Positions 41,601 to 51,017 of a stretch of 64,000 bases of DNA are shown here, one piece after another. The DNA lies in the NCBI GenBank assembly GCA_036245805.1, contig BTRK01000002.1, forward strand, positions 6,072,689-6,136,688, in the 5' to 3' direction. Source of the DNA: Pristionchus mayeri. Taxonomy: Eukaryota; Nematoda; Chromadorea; Rhabditida; Neodiplogasteridae. Position 1 is the stretch's first letter, and the number at the start of each line of letters is the position of its first letter. The notes under the pieces are model-generated. The model made no database searches. It was given only the letters and a program-made list of their open reading frames with translations, and was not told the origin of the DNA. The position numbers were made by a program, and so were the translations under genes.

Positions 41601-44600
41601 AGAACAAAACCTATCAGCTATAGAAGCACTTTGCTGTGGGCTCGCGCTAGTCATAGAGTACATGGTTGAACAGGCGAGACTGACTGCGAGAGGATCAAAC
41701 GGGGATAAATGAAAATCTAATTTCGCGATTTTGACATCTTTAGTGCGCGAGTTGCATATGCATTCAGCATACCATTCGATTCGTCTCTTCGAGCTCTATC
41801 GATTGAGCTGAAACACATCTTCGGTACGAAATTGCGGTAAAAATCAATAATTTTAATCGATATATGAAAATAGTAGTGATCATATCGATGAACAGATATA
41901 CCAGGCGTATTCTTCATGAAATTTGGTGCGGAAAACTTTCTTCTCGTGTAACTAGACGCCCTGTAGGCAGAGCATCATGCCTCCAAAAATGGCAAATTTC
42001 GGAAGCCGTCGACTTTGACGGCGTCTCACATCGTCGAGGATGGAGATATGGAGCAAAACTTGATGATTTATGTTGAGGGACCATAGGAACTATCAGAAAT
42101 CGCTCACAGATGAAGGGGTGAAAAAATGTACCAGGCTGTTCACAAATCTATTCGATTCTTACGCGGCACGCGTGATATTGTTTAAATTGTCTTTTTGGCT
42201 ATGAGTTGTTGAATCGATCGATACACAAATAAGAAAGAATGGCATCGATAACCGTGGGAATTCAAAGTTGAACTTTATCCTTCTTCATTATGTTCGAAGT
42301 TAGATATTCTCGACTGCTTACCCAAATGCGATTTCTCGTGATCTGCGAGATGCCCCTTCAATCGAAATCTTCTACCACATTCATTGCACTTGAATGGGAG
42401 TCGATCTTCCTCTTTCTCTGAAGATCGAAGATCAATTAATTCAAACGGTCTGTGGTCTGTTATAGCAAGCGCTGCCTATTGAGATAACAAAATATGTTTT
42501 GAAAAATAGAATGACGATAGATGCAAAATAGGATCAATTGAATATCACTATTTTTTCGTTTTTTGTGCTTAAAAAGCTTACCCATATGCGACTTCATGTG
42601 ATAGTTCAGCGATTTATTATTTGGGAAAGATTTATCGCACAATTCACATGTGAAGCATTCCTTGCGCGGGCGTTTGTTAGCTGAAAACAATCCATGAGTT
42701 TTTTTCAATTCACGACATGAAACGATTTACAATTTTCAAAGCGAATTTTTCTCGAAAACGAATGCTTACCTAGAGTTCTCGTGAAATGTAAGGTTCTTTT
42801 TTGATTTTTTTCTCTGTTTTTTTTGGTTTTTTTCTTTTTTAAAAATTGAATTGAATTGAATTGAATTGAATTGAATTTTTGAATTATATTCACAGACAGG
42901 AGCGAAAAAAAGCGAGACAGAGCAAGGTATTGGAATTCGAATTTATACTTTTTACTTCTGCTTACTTTGATATGCAAACTATTTTCGACAACCATTGCTT
43001 ACCCAAATGCGAATTCTCGTGAGCAACAAGAGTCGATTTATGGCCAAATCTTCTACCACAGTCGTTGCACTTGAATGGTAGACAATCTTCCTCTTTATCT
43101 GAAATCAAGGATCAAATTGAGTTTAATCGAGTAGTACAAATTTTTGAATGTCATTCTTGCTATTCACAAAAACTCACCCATATGAGTCTTGAGGTGATAC
43201 TGCAGTGAACTATAATTTGGGTAAGACTTATCGCACAATTCACATTTGAATAATTTCTTGCGCGGATCGTCGTTTGCTGAAGATAATCCATAAAATATAT
43301 GATTGATTGAATTAGTGAAAATTTTTAATTTTCATTGGAAATTGAATTTCACCGATTTTAATTTTAATTTTCTCGATGTATCAATAAACGCCTGTATCGG
43401 ATCGAGATTTTATCTTAGATTATTTTCATAAGTTTCGATGTGATCGATACATGGATGATTGTAAAAAGAACGGTTACCCAAATGCGAATTCTTGTGATCT
43501 GCGAGATGCCCTTTCTTTCCATATCTTCTACCACACTCGTCGCACTTGAATGGGAGTCGATCTTCCTCTTTCTCTGAAGATCAAACACCAATTGTGATAA
43601 CTGGTATTTGAGTGACTAGTTAAGGAATCAATCGTCTGGCCGTTCGGAAGACTAATTTCGCCTGATATGGTGAAGGCGGAATAGTCAGATATTAAGTCGC
43701 ATAGAAATAAGTCAAGCAGTGATGAAAGGATTATTTTTAATGTCGTTCTTGGGAGCAAAAAAGCCTCACCCATATGTTTGTTGATGTGATGGTACAGATC
43801 GCTATTTTGTGGGAAAGACTTATCGCACAAGTCACATTTGAAAAATTTCTTCCGGGGATCATCGTTAGCTGAAAACAATCCATAAGTTCCTTTCCTAATT
43901 CATATCATTTTAGATTTGCAACCTTGAATATAAATTTGAATTCCCACTGAGAGAAGTGAAAACAAAAGAAAATGACAAATTAAGAAAATGACAAATTAAA
44001 AGGATGTCGTGGAAGTGTATGAAAGTGGAAGTGTAAGACCGTGGAAATGTGAGAAGGTGGAAGTGTACGTGGAAATGTATGTGGAAGTGTAGTACTGTAA
44101 GAACTTTATGCGTGGTGCAAAGATACGGCTTATATACAACATATCTATGCAAGGTGCAGAGTGCAGCGTGGGAGCTAGGGTGCAGCGTGGGAGCTATGAG
44201 TAGTGTGAGTGTGTTTGTATAGAAAACCATGGCTCTGCTAAGAGTCATGACACTGGGGGCGGTAGAAAGAAGTGAGCGTGATCAATTAGCCACTATACTA
44301 AAATAAAGGTATATCATGATGTGGTTATTCAGAGGGGGAGAATACCTAGTTTGACTAAAGAGTGAAGAGGGTATGGAATTTGCATCGCATCTCCCGGGCA
44401 CGAAGAACGAAGTGGCATCGGACGCGATTAAGGGCTCGAGAGAGACGTCAGAAGAAATACCGGTAGAAGGCGCCGTCGTCGTATCTCAAAGATTCAGACT
44501 CATCGAAAGCGTCGATAGCTACGTTGGTAACGGGCGTGTTCGGGCGGTTGCCAGTCTTGGACTTCTGGACTTGCTGTGGATGGGGAGTAGTGGGTGGACG

Positions 44601-47600
44601 AGATGGATTGGCTGTGGATGAGGAAGATGATTGGCAGATAGCAGAATGGTGCGTGCCATCACATGTGCGGCATAGTCTTGGTGATCGACATTCTGAGGTC
44701 GAGTGATTCGATCCAAGGCACCGACGGCAGAGATTGCGTTGTATTGCTACTGTAGTACGATCGCGAACTGTGGCATAGGTTGTGCACGAATCGGGGCAGT
44801 GTTCGTAGTGATGACAAAGTCGACAGAAAGGGGAACGATGATCTTGGATGCTATTGGATTGACTGAGATCTGAATGGGAAGAATCAGTGGGCGGGTCGGG
44901 TGGGGCAGGTAAAATGGGTGGACCAGAGCCATTCTTTATCGCATTTTCAATTCTCTTCTTTTCAACTTCGTTTGCAATCGTATCGAGAATCTCGAAGACG
45001 CGGATAGGATGACCAGCGTGAAAATTTTGCATGAATATTTTGCATTGTAAATACGAAGGGAGTTTGGACAGGACAATGTTGGCTAAGATTTCTGAACTGT
45101 CTTCGTCATTTTCCGGGAAGAGTTGATGGATAATCTCGGACAAGGGGAGATATGTTTCTCGGAGGCTTTCGCCATCTTCGTCGCATGGTTCGAGGATGCG
45201 AAGTCGGGATAGAAGTGTGTGTCTCACCAATGCGCTCTTGTCATACTCCTTGGCGAGAATCAGCATTGCCGTAGCATAATTCCGGTCTATTCTTCTTAGG
45301 CCAGCAATTAGCCTCTTTGGTTCGGGGCCAAGACAGGAATGGAGTATTGCGAGTTTGGAGACCTCATCAAGGCTCCCGAATAGGGATTCCAACGACTCAC
45401 GAAATTCTGCGAAAGCAGTGATGTCTCCATTAAACATTGGTGGTTGGACTCGACCAGTCATTGCGGATTGTTGATAGAGAGTGGGGATGGGGATTCCAGG
45501 AGGAAGAATCGGAATGGATTGAGATGATTGCATTGAATTTGAACTATGAATGGGATTTGATTGATGATTGATGGATGAATGAATTTGAGTATTGGATCGA
45601 TCAATAATATGTTGGTTTGAATTCGGAACAAGGGATGGTGATATGGACCTTGGAAGTGGTACAGGAGGAATTTCACGAGCAGGAGCACCGGTTGTGGATT
45701 GAACGATGACTTGCTCACTGGATAGGGAAGATGAATATTCGTCGCCTGGAGAAAGGTCGATCTCGAGTTCATGCGCGATCTCCTGGTATGAGCTGAGAAC
45801 CATATTGGCAGATTCGAAGACGTTCGAAGCTGATTCCAAGACTTCGCAACAATCTCCATAGTGATCTGGGAGCTTCTCCATGATCAGTTTCTCTTCTGGT
45901 GATGAGCGAGAGCTGAAGTCTGCGAGAAGAATCGTTAGCTTTTTGTGGACATCAATTGCCTCATCTCGAACTTCGAGAAGGAAATCGTGATTGGTAACGA
46001 ACGTATCCTCATCGAGAGATTTGATGTAATCAACTTGCGATTCAGTTAGGGTGTCCTCCAGGTCAGGTTCCAATGTGTTGGTTGCATTGCGAACGGCTTC
46101 ACGAAGAGCTGCGACTCGATGATGGAGCGTTCCAACTTGTGCAAGTATGCGTCTGCGGTACGAGCGAGAGGAAGAGGTTTGGGTAGCCGGGGTGGTCACC
46201 ATGTCAGTATTCTTGGGGGAAATAAATGGAAGGATGTCGTAGAAGTGTAAGAAGGTGGAAGTGTAATAACGTGGAAGTGTACGTGGAAATGTATGTGGAA
46301 GTGTAGTACTGTAAGAACTTTATGCGTGGTGCAAAGATACGGCTTATATACAACATATCTATGCAAGGTGCAGAGTGCAGCGTGGGAGCTATGAGTAGTG
46401 TGAGTGTGTTTGTATAGAAAACCATGGCTCTGCTAAGAGTCATGACACTAAACTTTACACTTCTTTCATGCGCTATTCCAATGTGCAACAAGTTGACAAT
46501 ACAAAATTAAACCAGAGCGTACTCGAAATGGGATGTAATCGAAATCTACCGAAAAAAACTTGGAAAATGGAATAGTCAGAAACTTTTGCATCAACCTAAT
46601 AGTTACTTCTGATCGCCATCCTATCCTTTATCAACTACACCTCCGCTGCTGCTGGAATGAGCTCTACCTAGGCAGGTAAAGTCGCGAGGCATCGAGCGTA
46701 CGAAAATTCCTTACGATGTCTATCTTCGAACCCATAAACATTTTGCAACTTTTGAAAAGCGCTTTCGGATGTCCTTCCCAATTACACAATAGGGTTTGGG
46801 GAAGTGTGACTTCCGACCAAGCCCATGTTAGGAGGTATTATTTTCGAAACAAGTTATTCGCGAATGCTCACCCAAATGCAAATTCTGGTGAGTTTTAAGA
46901 GCAGATTTTTTGCTGAATCTTTTATCACAGTCGTTGCACTTGAATGGGCGACGATCTTCCTCTTTCTCTGAAGATGAAAGACCAGTTATGTCAACTGGCA
47001 ATTTAGTGACAAATGAAGGAATCAAACGATTTGCCAATCGATCGATTAGTCGAAGAAACATAAAAGAATGTTGACTAATCGATCGATAGGTAACACAATT
47101 AGAAAAAAAACGTAAATCAAAACGTAAGAATACAAATCAAGGAAATCTCACCCATATGAGTCTTGATGTGATATTGCAGCGAATTATTATGCGGGAAAGA
47201 CTTATCGCACAATTCACATTTGAACAATTTCTTCCGGGGATCATCGTTAGCTAAAAGCATTCGTCAGTTATATATCTTTATATCAACACTTCTCCGCGCC
47301 TTTCGAGCACTTTTCTGCCTGAATCTGTGGCACAAGCAGATATTCCAAAAAAAAACAATCATACGGGAGAGCTTTCTCTATGAGCCCGTTTGCGTAAGAA
47401 TCGGACAATGCTGCGGAGTTTTGGCACAGGTTCAAAAAAGTCAAATCGGCTCAACTTCGCATTTTGGAGTTATTTTGGAGTATGCTGATGACGATGGGCA
47501 AAAAGTGATAACAAATACAAAAAGTGTCCCATGACTTTCCGGGGCGACTGTATGTTCGTTTAGTTTTTGCGATATCCAGTGTCCGGATAAGTGAAAATGT

Positions 47601-48184
47601 CAGATTTCGGCGTGACGCCATCTGGAGCCAACGACCAATTTCTGAGCAAAATGAATACGCCTTTCGTCATCATCATACCAGATAACCCCAAAATACGAAG
47701 TTTGGCCGATTTGACTTTTTTGGACGATGCCAACAACTGTTCGACTCTAACGCAAACGGGCTCCTATATATCTGCACGCTCTCACTCACCCTCTGTAGAA
47801 TGCCGTGGATCTGCGACAGCTGCAGCAACTGCAGCAACGTCGGTCGCGAGTGGGAGAGGAGAGGAGGAAGCCATAGTGAAGAGGCAGAGAAGACCGCCTG
47901 ACGAGAGGGAGAGAGGAAGGAGTGAATGGGAGGGAATAATATGGAGAGAGAGGGAGGAGGTAGGCTAATGAGGACCATTATCATATTTACTCTCATTAAT
48001 CACGTTTCTCTCACGTTCCCCGACCTTTCCACACATATTCCCGTTCGCCACTAGACTTTGAAACATAACATGCTGCTAAAGGAGGTGCCTCAGCAACCGC
48101 GCGCGCTTAGAGAAACGATACGATCACTCTCTCGCCTCGCTCGCTCTCTAGCTCGTTCCCTGAGCTATTTACCTTGATGTCCAT
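38660..48184 (-). CDS. C2H2 zinc-finger protein, 13 alternating finger exons
   Basis: Thirteen minus-strand exons each encode one intact C-x2-C-x12-H-x3-H finger. Type alpha (preceded by NDDPRKKFFKC-like sequence): near 47253-47149, 43870-43771, 43280-43179, 42685-42581, 40520-40424, 39872-39776, 39232-39135. Type beta (preceded by EKEEDRLPFKC): near 46975-46872, 43575-43477, 43100-43003, 42420-42324, 40201-40105, 39384-39287. They alternate strictly, all in phase 1. A terminal acidic exon is likely near 38705-38673, and a short first coding exon (MDIK) possible at 48184-48173; both ends are tentative. Presumed nuclear DNA-binding factor; the finger specificity residues differ from exon to exon. 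An LTR element and a fold-back have landed in its introns without hitting an exon. Confidence 0.78.
39468..39683. mobile_element. AGTTACCGGACGAGG-type MITE, copy c
   Basis: AAAGTTACCGGACGAGGACG...TTTGTCCTCGTCTGATAACT ends, in an intron of the zinc-finger gene; same family as 25364-25588. Confidence 0.82.
40585..42185. mobile_element. 1.6-kb fold-back element in a zinc-finger intron
   Basis: Arms of about 450 bp: 40590-41040 and 41705-42180 are reverse complements (ends ATCACGCGTG.CGCGTAAGA.TCGAATA; inner GACGCCGTCAAAGTCGACGG). The central 660 bp includes a small hairpin at 41300-41345 and a pol III-like segment. Confidence 0.86.
41545..41640 (-). ncRNA. tRNA-like / pol III promoter-like relic
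   Basis: Minus strand: TAGCTGATAGG (A-box-like), 40 bp later GGTTCGAAACT (B-box-like), then a T-run. A four-pair T-stem is possible but no convincing acceptor stem, so this is a decayed tRNA or SINE head rather than a gene. Confidence 0.3.
44005..44252 (-). repeat. LTR (3' relative to gag)
   Basis: Near-identical to 46235-46447, with two extra internal duplications (a GTGGAAGTGT block and GGGTGCAGCGTGGGAGCTA). Confidence 0.88.
44448..46202 (-). CDS. Pao/BEL-like Gag polyprotein
   Basis: 584 residues, uninterrupted. An N-terminal coiled-coil-like region (about 15-170), a Ser/Pro/Asn-rich linker, then a capsid-like part with the PPMFNGDITAFAEFRESLES region typical of DUF1759-type Gag proteins. 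A C-terminal Cys/His region includes CRRCLGSNHSTSEC (a CCHC knuckle) and a second CxxC...C cluster. It ends shortly after the knuckles, with no pol following. Family role: assembles particles and packages element RNA; without pol this copy could only move using enzymes supplied in trans. Confidence 0.88.
   Translation of the reverse strand: MVTTPATQTSSSRSYRRRILAQVGTLHHRVAALREAVRNATNTLEPDLEDTLTESQVDYIKSLDEDTFVTNHDFLLEVRDEAIDVHKKLTILLADFSSRSSPEEKLIMEKLPDHYGDCCEVLESASNVFESANMVLSSYQEIAHELEIDLSPGDEYSSSLSSEQVIVQSTTGAPAREIPPVPLPRSISPSLVPNSNQHIIDRSNTQIHSSINHQSNPIHSSNSMQSSQSIPILPPGIPIPTLYQQSAMTGRVQPPMFNGDITAFAEFRESLESLFGSLDEVSKLAILHSCLGPEPKRLIAGLRRIDRNYATAMLILAKEYDKSALVRHTLLSRLRILEPCDEDGESLRETYLPLSEIIHQLFPENDEDSSEILANIVLSKLPSYLQCKIFMQNFHAGHPIRVFEILDTIANEVEKKRIENAIKNGSGPPILPAPPDPPTDSSHSDLSQSNSIQDHRSPFCRLCHHYEHCPDSCTTYATVRDRTTVAIQRNLCRRCLGSNHSTSECRSPRLCRTCDGTHHSAICQSSSSSTANPSRPPTTPHPQQVQKSKTGNRPNTPVTNVAIDAFDESESLRYDDGAFYRYFF
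46235..46447 (-). repeat. LTR (5' relative to gag)
   Basis: Starts TGTCATGACTCTTAGCAGAG on the minus strand; similar to 44005-44252 apart from the small internal duplications. Confidence 0.88.
46448..46605. mobile_element. Mariner-like terminus remnant
   Basis: Ends ...CAGAAACTTTTGCATCAACCTAATAG, the right-end sequence of the AGGTTGATGCA-type TIR. No matching left end remains nearby; the LTR element may have replaced it. Confidence 0.4.
47375..47766. mobile_element. Small fold-back (GCGTAAGAATCG ends)
   Basis: Arms 47375-47510 and 47600-47766 are imperfect reverse complements beginning GAGCCCGTTTGCGTAAGAATCG and sharing TTTGGCACAGG with the 30.5-kb element. Upstream of the first recognised finger exon. 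No exon seen from 47767 to 48170, which is purine-rich and then pyrimidine-rich. Confidence 0.75.
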
Positions 48185-48599
48185 GGCTGGTAATGGGCCA
48201 AGTTGCGAAAACTCAGTTTAGAGCAGAGGCAAAAACCTGAAAATTCCAGAATAATATCTTATCGTTGGGGAAAGCTAGGCATTGGCAGTGAAAGTGTACA
48301 TTTCCTCGTTTTGCCTTTGCTCCTCCTTGCCTTTGCCTTGCCTTTGCCTTTGCAATATGCGTGTCCAATGATATTTAAATGCTATCAATTGCCATAACTA
48401 GTGATCTCGCTCGTTATTAGGTACGATGCAGCTCAGCTATGCCTTGTATGAGAATTTCCCCGTCAACATGAATAATCTCTGCAGTATACACCGCGGGACT
48501 CCCGTGGCGAACACCGCGGCTAATACGTAATAAAACGATTTTGTCTTTATCCAATTATGCATGATATTTCTTCACACCATCTGCCCTCGTCTGTCTAGT

Positions 48600-48930
48600 C
48601 TTAATAAATTTCCGGGGCTGCTTCCTTCTCTTCCTCGCAATCTATAAAAACAAATTATTTAATGAGTTTTTTTGCGATTCCGCCATGAAATAGTGAAACA
48701 TAATAAGTTAAAACTTCCATAAAATGATGTTGTTTAGTTGTTGAAATTTACGTGAGATGTTGCATTAACAGATATAATAGGCACTTGTCTTATAATAATT
48801 AATTAAATTAAATCAATTAATCAACCATATAGTACCCATGTGGGTGAAGAGGCTGCTGAACATTATTCTTCTCTGTGTACGTCTTATCACAGACATCACA
48901 TTAGTAGATCTTTTTGCGAGGATCGCCTTC
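48600..48930 (-). pseudogene. Paralogous zinc-finger gene, 3' remnant
   Basis: An alpha-type finger exon (about 48925-48839) reads DPRKKIY, then TAA, then CDVCDKTYTEKN; the stop replaces the Gln codon of the homologous exon at 39.2 kb, and the second half of the finger is altered. A terminal exon candidate (EEKEAAPE) lies at 48635-48601. Upstream the gene is cut off where 48934 enters terminal-repeat sequence of the large element. Confidence 0.7.
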
Positions 48931-48933
48931 GGA

Positions 48934-49028
48934 CTTTTTCCGCCATTCTCCTATCACCCCTCATCATCCACCATTCCTCTCTAATTGAGTTTGCTCAATC
49001 TCTAGTCTCCCTCTCCCGTCGAGTCGCT
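48934..49028. repeat. Detached piece of the large element's terminal repeat
   Basis: Reverse complement of 49265-49358 (CGCCATTCTCCTATCACCCC...CTCTCCCGTCGAGTC), lying just outside the left TIR. Probably an older insertion or a rearranged TIR fragment. Confidence 0.75.
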
Positions 49029-49687
49029 AGTGGAAATTTGAGCGCTGTGGACTATTCCTTCGTTCTTATTTTCTGAGCAACACGCTGCGCTCTCCGGTTC
49101 TGAAACGAAGACATATAGTTTAAGCGGAAGGTCTCATTGCAATTAGGGAGCTTTTTATATTCAGGAGGGGGAACGTTCCCAGCGGGCGATGGGGGAGCAT
49201 GCGTCGCGGGCGAGAGAAGATTACACGAAATCTCTCGTCTCCCTTTCTCGTCCATAGATCTGACTCGACGGGAGAGGGAGACTAGAGATTGAGCAAACTC
49301 AATTAGAGAGGAATGGTGGATGATGAGGGGTGATAGGAGAATGGCGGAAAAAGTACGCGTAGGCAACAACACACAAGATGATTAAGTGGAAGGTCTCTCT
49401 GGAAGAAATACATATATTTCTCATTTCCATCTGAACGCGAAGCTGAAAACAATCGATCGCACGCGCGCGAACGCTCTCTCAACAAGATAGAGGCAGCGGA
49501 CGAAAACAAACCGCTCGGCCTCTAGTCTTTTATCGCTTTTCTCTTTTTCTTTGAAAACTCTGCTCACATGAACGTATCTGACTACATTTCTGTTTGTTTA
49601 TCTGTATCAATTTTCTCGTTTATACCGCTTTCTCGTTTTCTATTCGTCTATAATATTGTTTATTTTGAGATTAAATTATTGTAGACG

Positions 49688-49937
49688 ATGAAAACTCTTC
49701 CGTTTTTCATTCTAACTCTATCGATTCTACATGAACTGAAATGCCATCCTCCCGCATTCTCAACCGACAGGGAGGTAAGAAATTTCTATTGAAAGGTTTC
49801 CAAAAATGAGCATTTCAGCGGCTTAAAAACAGCAGACTTTCATGCTTCTTCGCAGTTGAGCGATACTCAATCTCGAATACCCGTAAACGAATTGACTCGA
49901 CTGCGGTTTCCACCACGTGTACTGGTAGCTCAAAGAA
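49688..49937 (+). CDS. Candidate small secreted protein, 5' exons
   Basis: Exon 49688-49774 (29 codons) encodes MKTLPFFILTLSILHELKC, a good signal peptide, followed by a GTAAGA donor. Exon 49819-49937 after a TTTCAG continues in frame (RLKNSRLSCFFAVERYSI...). No later exon or stop could be placed. It lies inside the large TIR element. May be real or chance. Confidence 0.4.
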
Positions 49938-50154
49938 GTACGATTAGCTTTAATAGTTAAATAGTATTTGAATATAAGGACGTTTGAGTAATGGTCGAGC
50001 AAATGGGCCTAAAAATCTAGATTCTGCATAACTACATGATTTGGAATTCTCGAAGATTTCCTAAACACCTTTCAAATCTTCACTCATAGACCTAAATGTC
50101 TAAAGTGCTAAGCCAGTGTCAATTTGGGCGGATTCAGTCCGGAGTGTCCACCTT

Positions 50155-50318
50155 TCGCCGGACATATTTACCTGCGTGATCTAGTCACGACTACCAATTC
50201 CCCGTCCCCAATGGGTAGGCGCCTTGGTGAGGCGGAAACGGTGTCACGGCCGGGACTCGAACCCGGTGGGATGGAATGGGAGGGCACGCCATATACCACT
50301 ACATCACTTCCTCCCACT
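50155..50318 (-). mobile_element. tRNA-derived SINE
   Basis: Minus strand: GTGATGTAGTGGTATATGGC (A-box region), then GGGTTCGAGTCCCGGCC (perfect B box and T-stem), followed by a body with CGCCT...GGAATTGGTAGTCGTGAC that is shared with the insert at 1420-1632. Spacing between the boxes is tRNA-like. The 3' end is not clear. Confidence 0.72.
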
Positions 50319-50497
50319 AATGACAACTCGGTTCAAAATAGAGATATGAATGTAAAATTGTCAGAATCTCTTATGGTTGTCCAAAGCTAGGTCATGGATA
50401 TGACGGCGTCGAAAGTCCAACATTGCATACACTCCTTCTTTAAGCCATGTGAATGTACGAATAGCGAATTGAGAATTGTGTACTGTACTAGGACCCT

Positions 50498-50933
50498 GTA
50501 CTAGGATTTCCCATTCTAGCGCTCGTGATGGGCGGTCGTCCCTGACCCCGCTCTTTTCCGACCTAGTTTGGGGAATCCTCTCCCGTCAGCTTGGGCAACC
50601 CGGAGAGTATCGCCTACTTGGTACACTTCAAGAGGAGGAGCACGGACGGATTCCCATCGTCTCGAGTGATCTACCGTCAAGAAAACCTCGCTGTCTGCGT
50701 TGTGAGTTCCTAACCGGCGCAAGTCAGGTGTTCGGCGGCAGGATGATCTACTTCGATGCTCAACGGAGATCCGTCACGATCGTCCCTACAGTTGACCAGA
50801 GAAGCCAAAGAAGATCCCATCCCTTGACCTAACGACGCTCTGAGACCGAAGATCCCCATTCTCTCTACACTGAAGTCACCCTCCTGCAGGACCATTGTGC
50901 CTGACGTCAGGATAAATATGAATATGAATATGA
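50498..50933 (+). mobile_element. Short RTE-derived (non-autonomous) retroposon
   Basis: Flanked by the 11-bp repeat ACTAGGACCCT (50487-50497 and 50934-50944), with a 3' tail of ATATGA units. The 5' 120 bp is homologous to the leader of the RTE at 8.5 kb (GCGCTCG.GA.GGG.GGTCGT; GTCAGCTTGGGCAACC, translating as SRQLGQP in both). No endonuclease or reverse transcriptase, so it likely moves using RTE enzymes. Confidence 0.82.
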
Positions 50934-51017
50934 ACTAGGACCCTCAGTATCTGATCCACTTTCATCAAACGGGCCCCTATATCTATCTAAAAACAAGTTT
51001 TAAACTCATCATTTCAG

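Larger units (their letters stand above)
44005..46447 (-). mobile_element. Gag-only Pao/BEL-type LTR retrotransposon
   Basis: Two direct LTRs, 44005-44252 (248 bp) and 46235-46447 (213 bp), read TGTCATGACTC... on the minus strand and end ...CA. They enclose a single gag frame; no protease, reverse transcriptase or integrase sequence is present between 44252 and 44448. I could not find a convincing short target duplication. Confidence 0.85.

Noticed and set aside
48060..48360. A CTTTGCC-rich tract near 48.32 kb as a minisatellite gene element
   Set aside because: Only a few imperfect copies (TTTGCCTTGCCTTTGCC); no larger structure.
50200..50318. A functional tRNA gene
   Set aside because: A and B boxes are present but a clean acceptor stem is not evident and the body matches another insert, so a SINE head is more likely.
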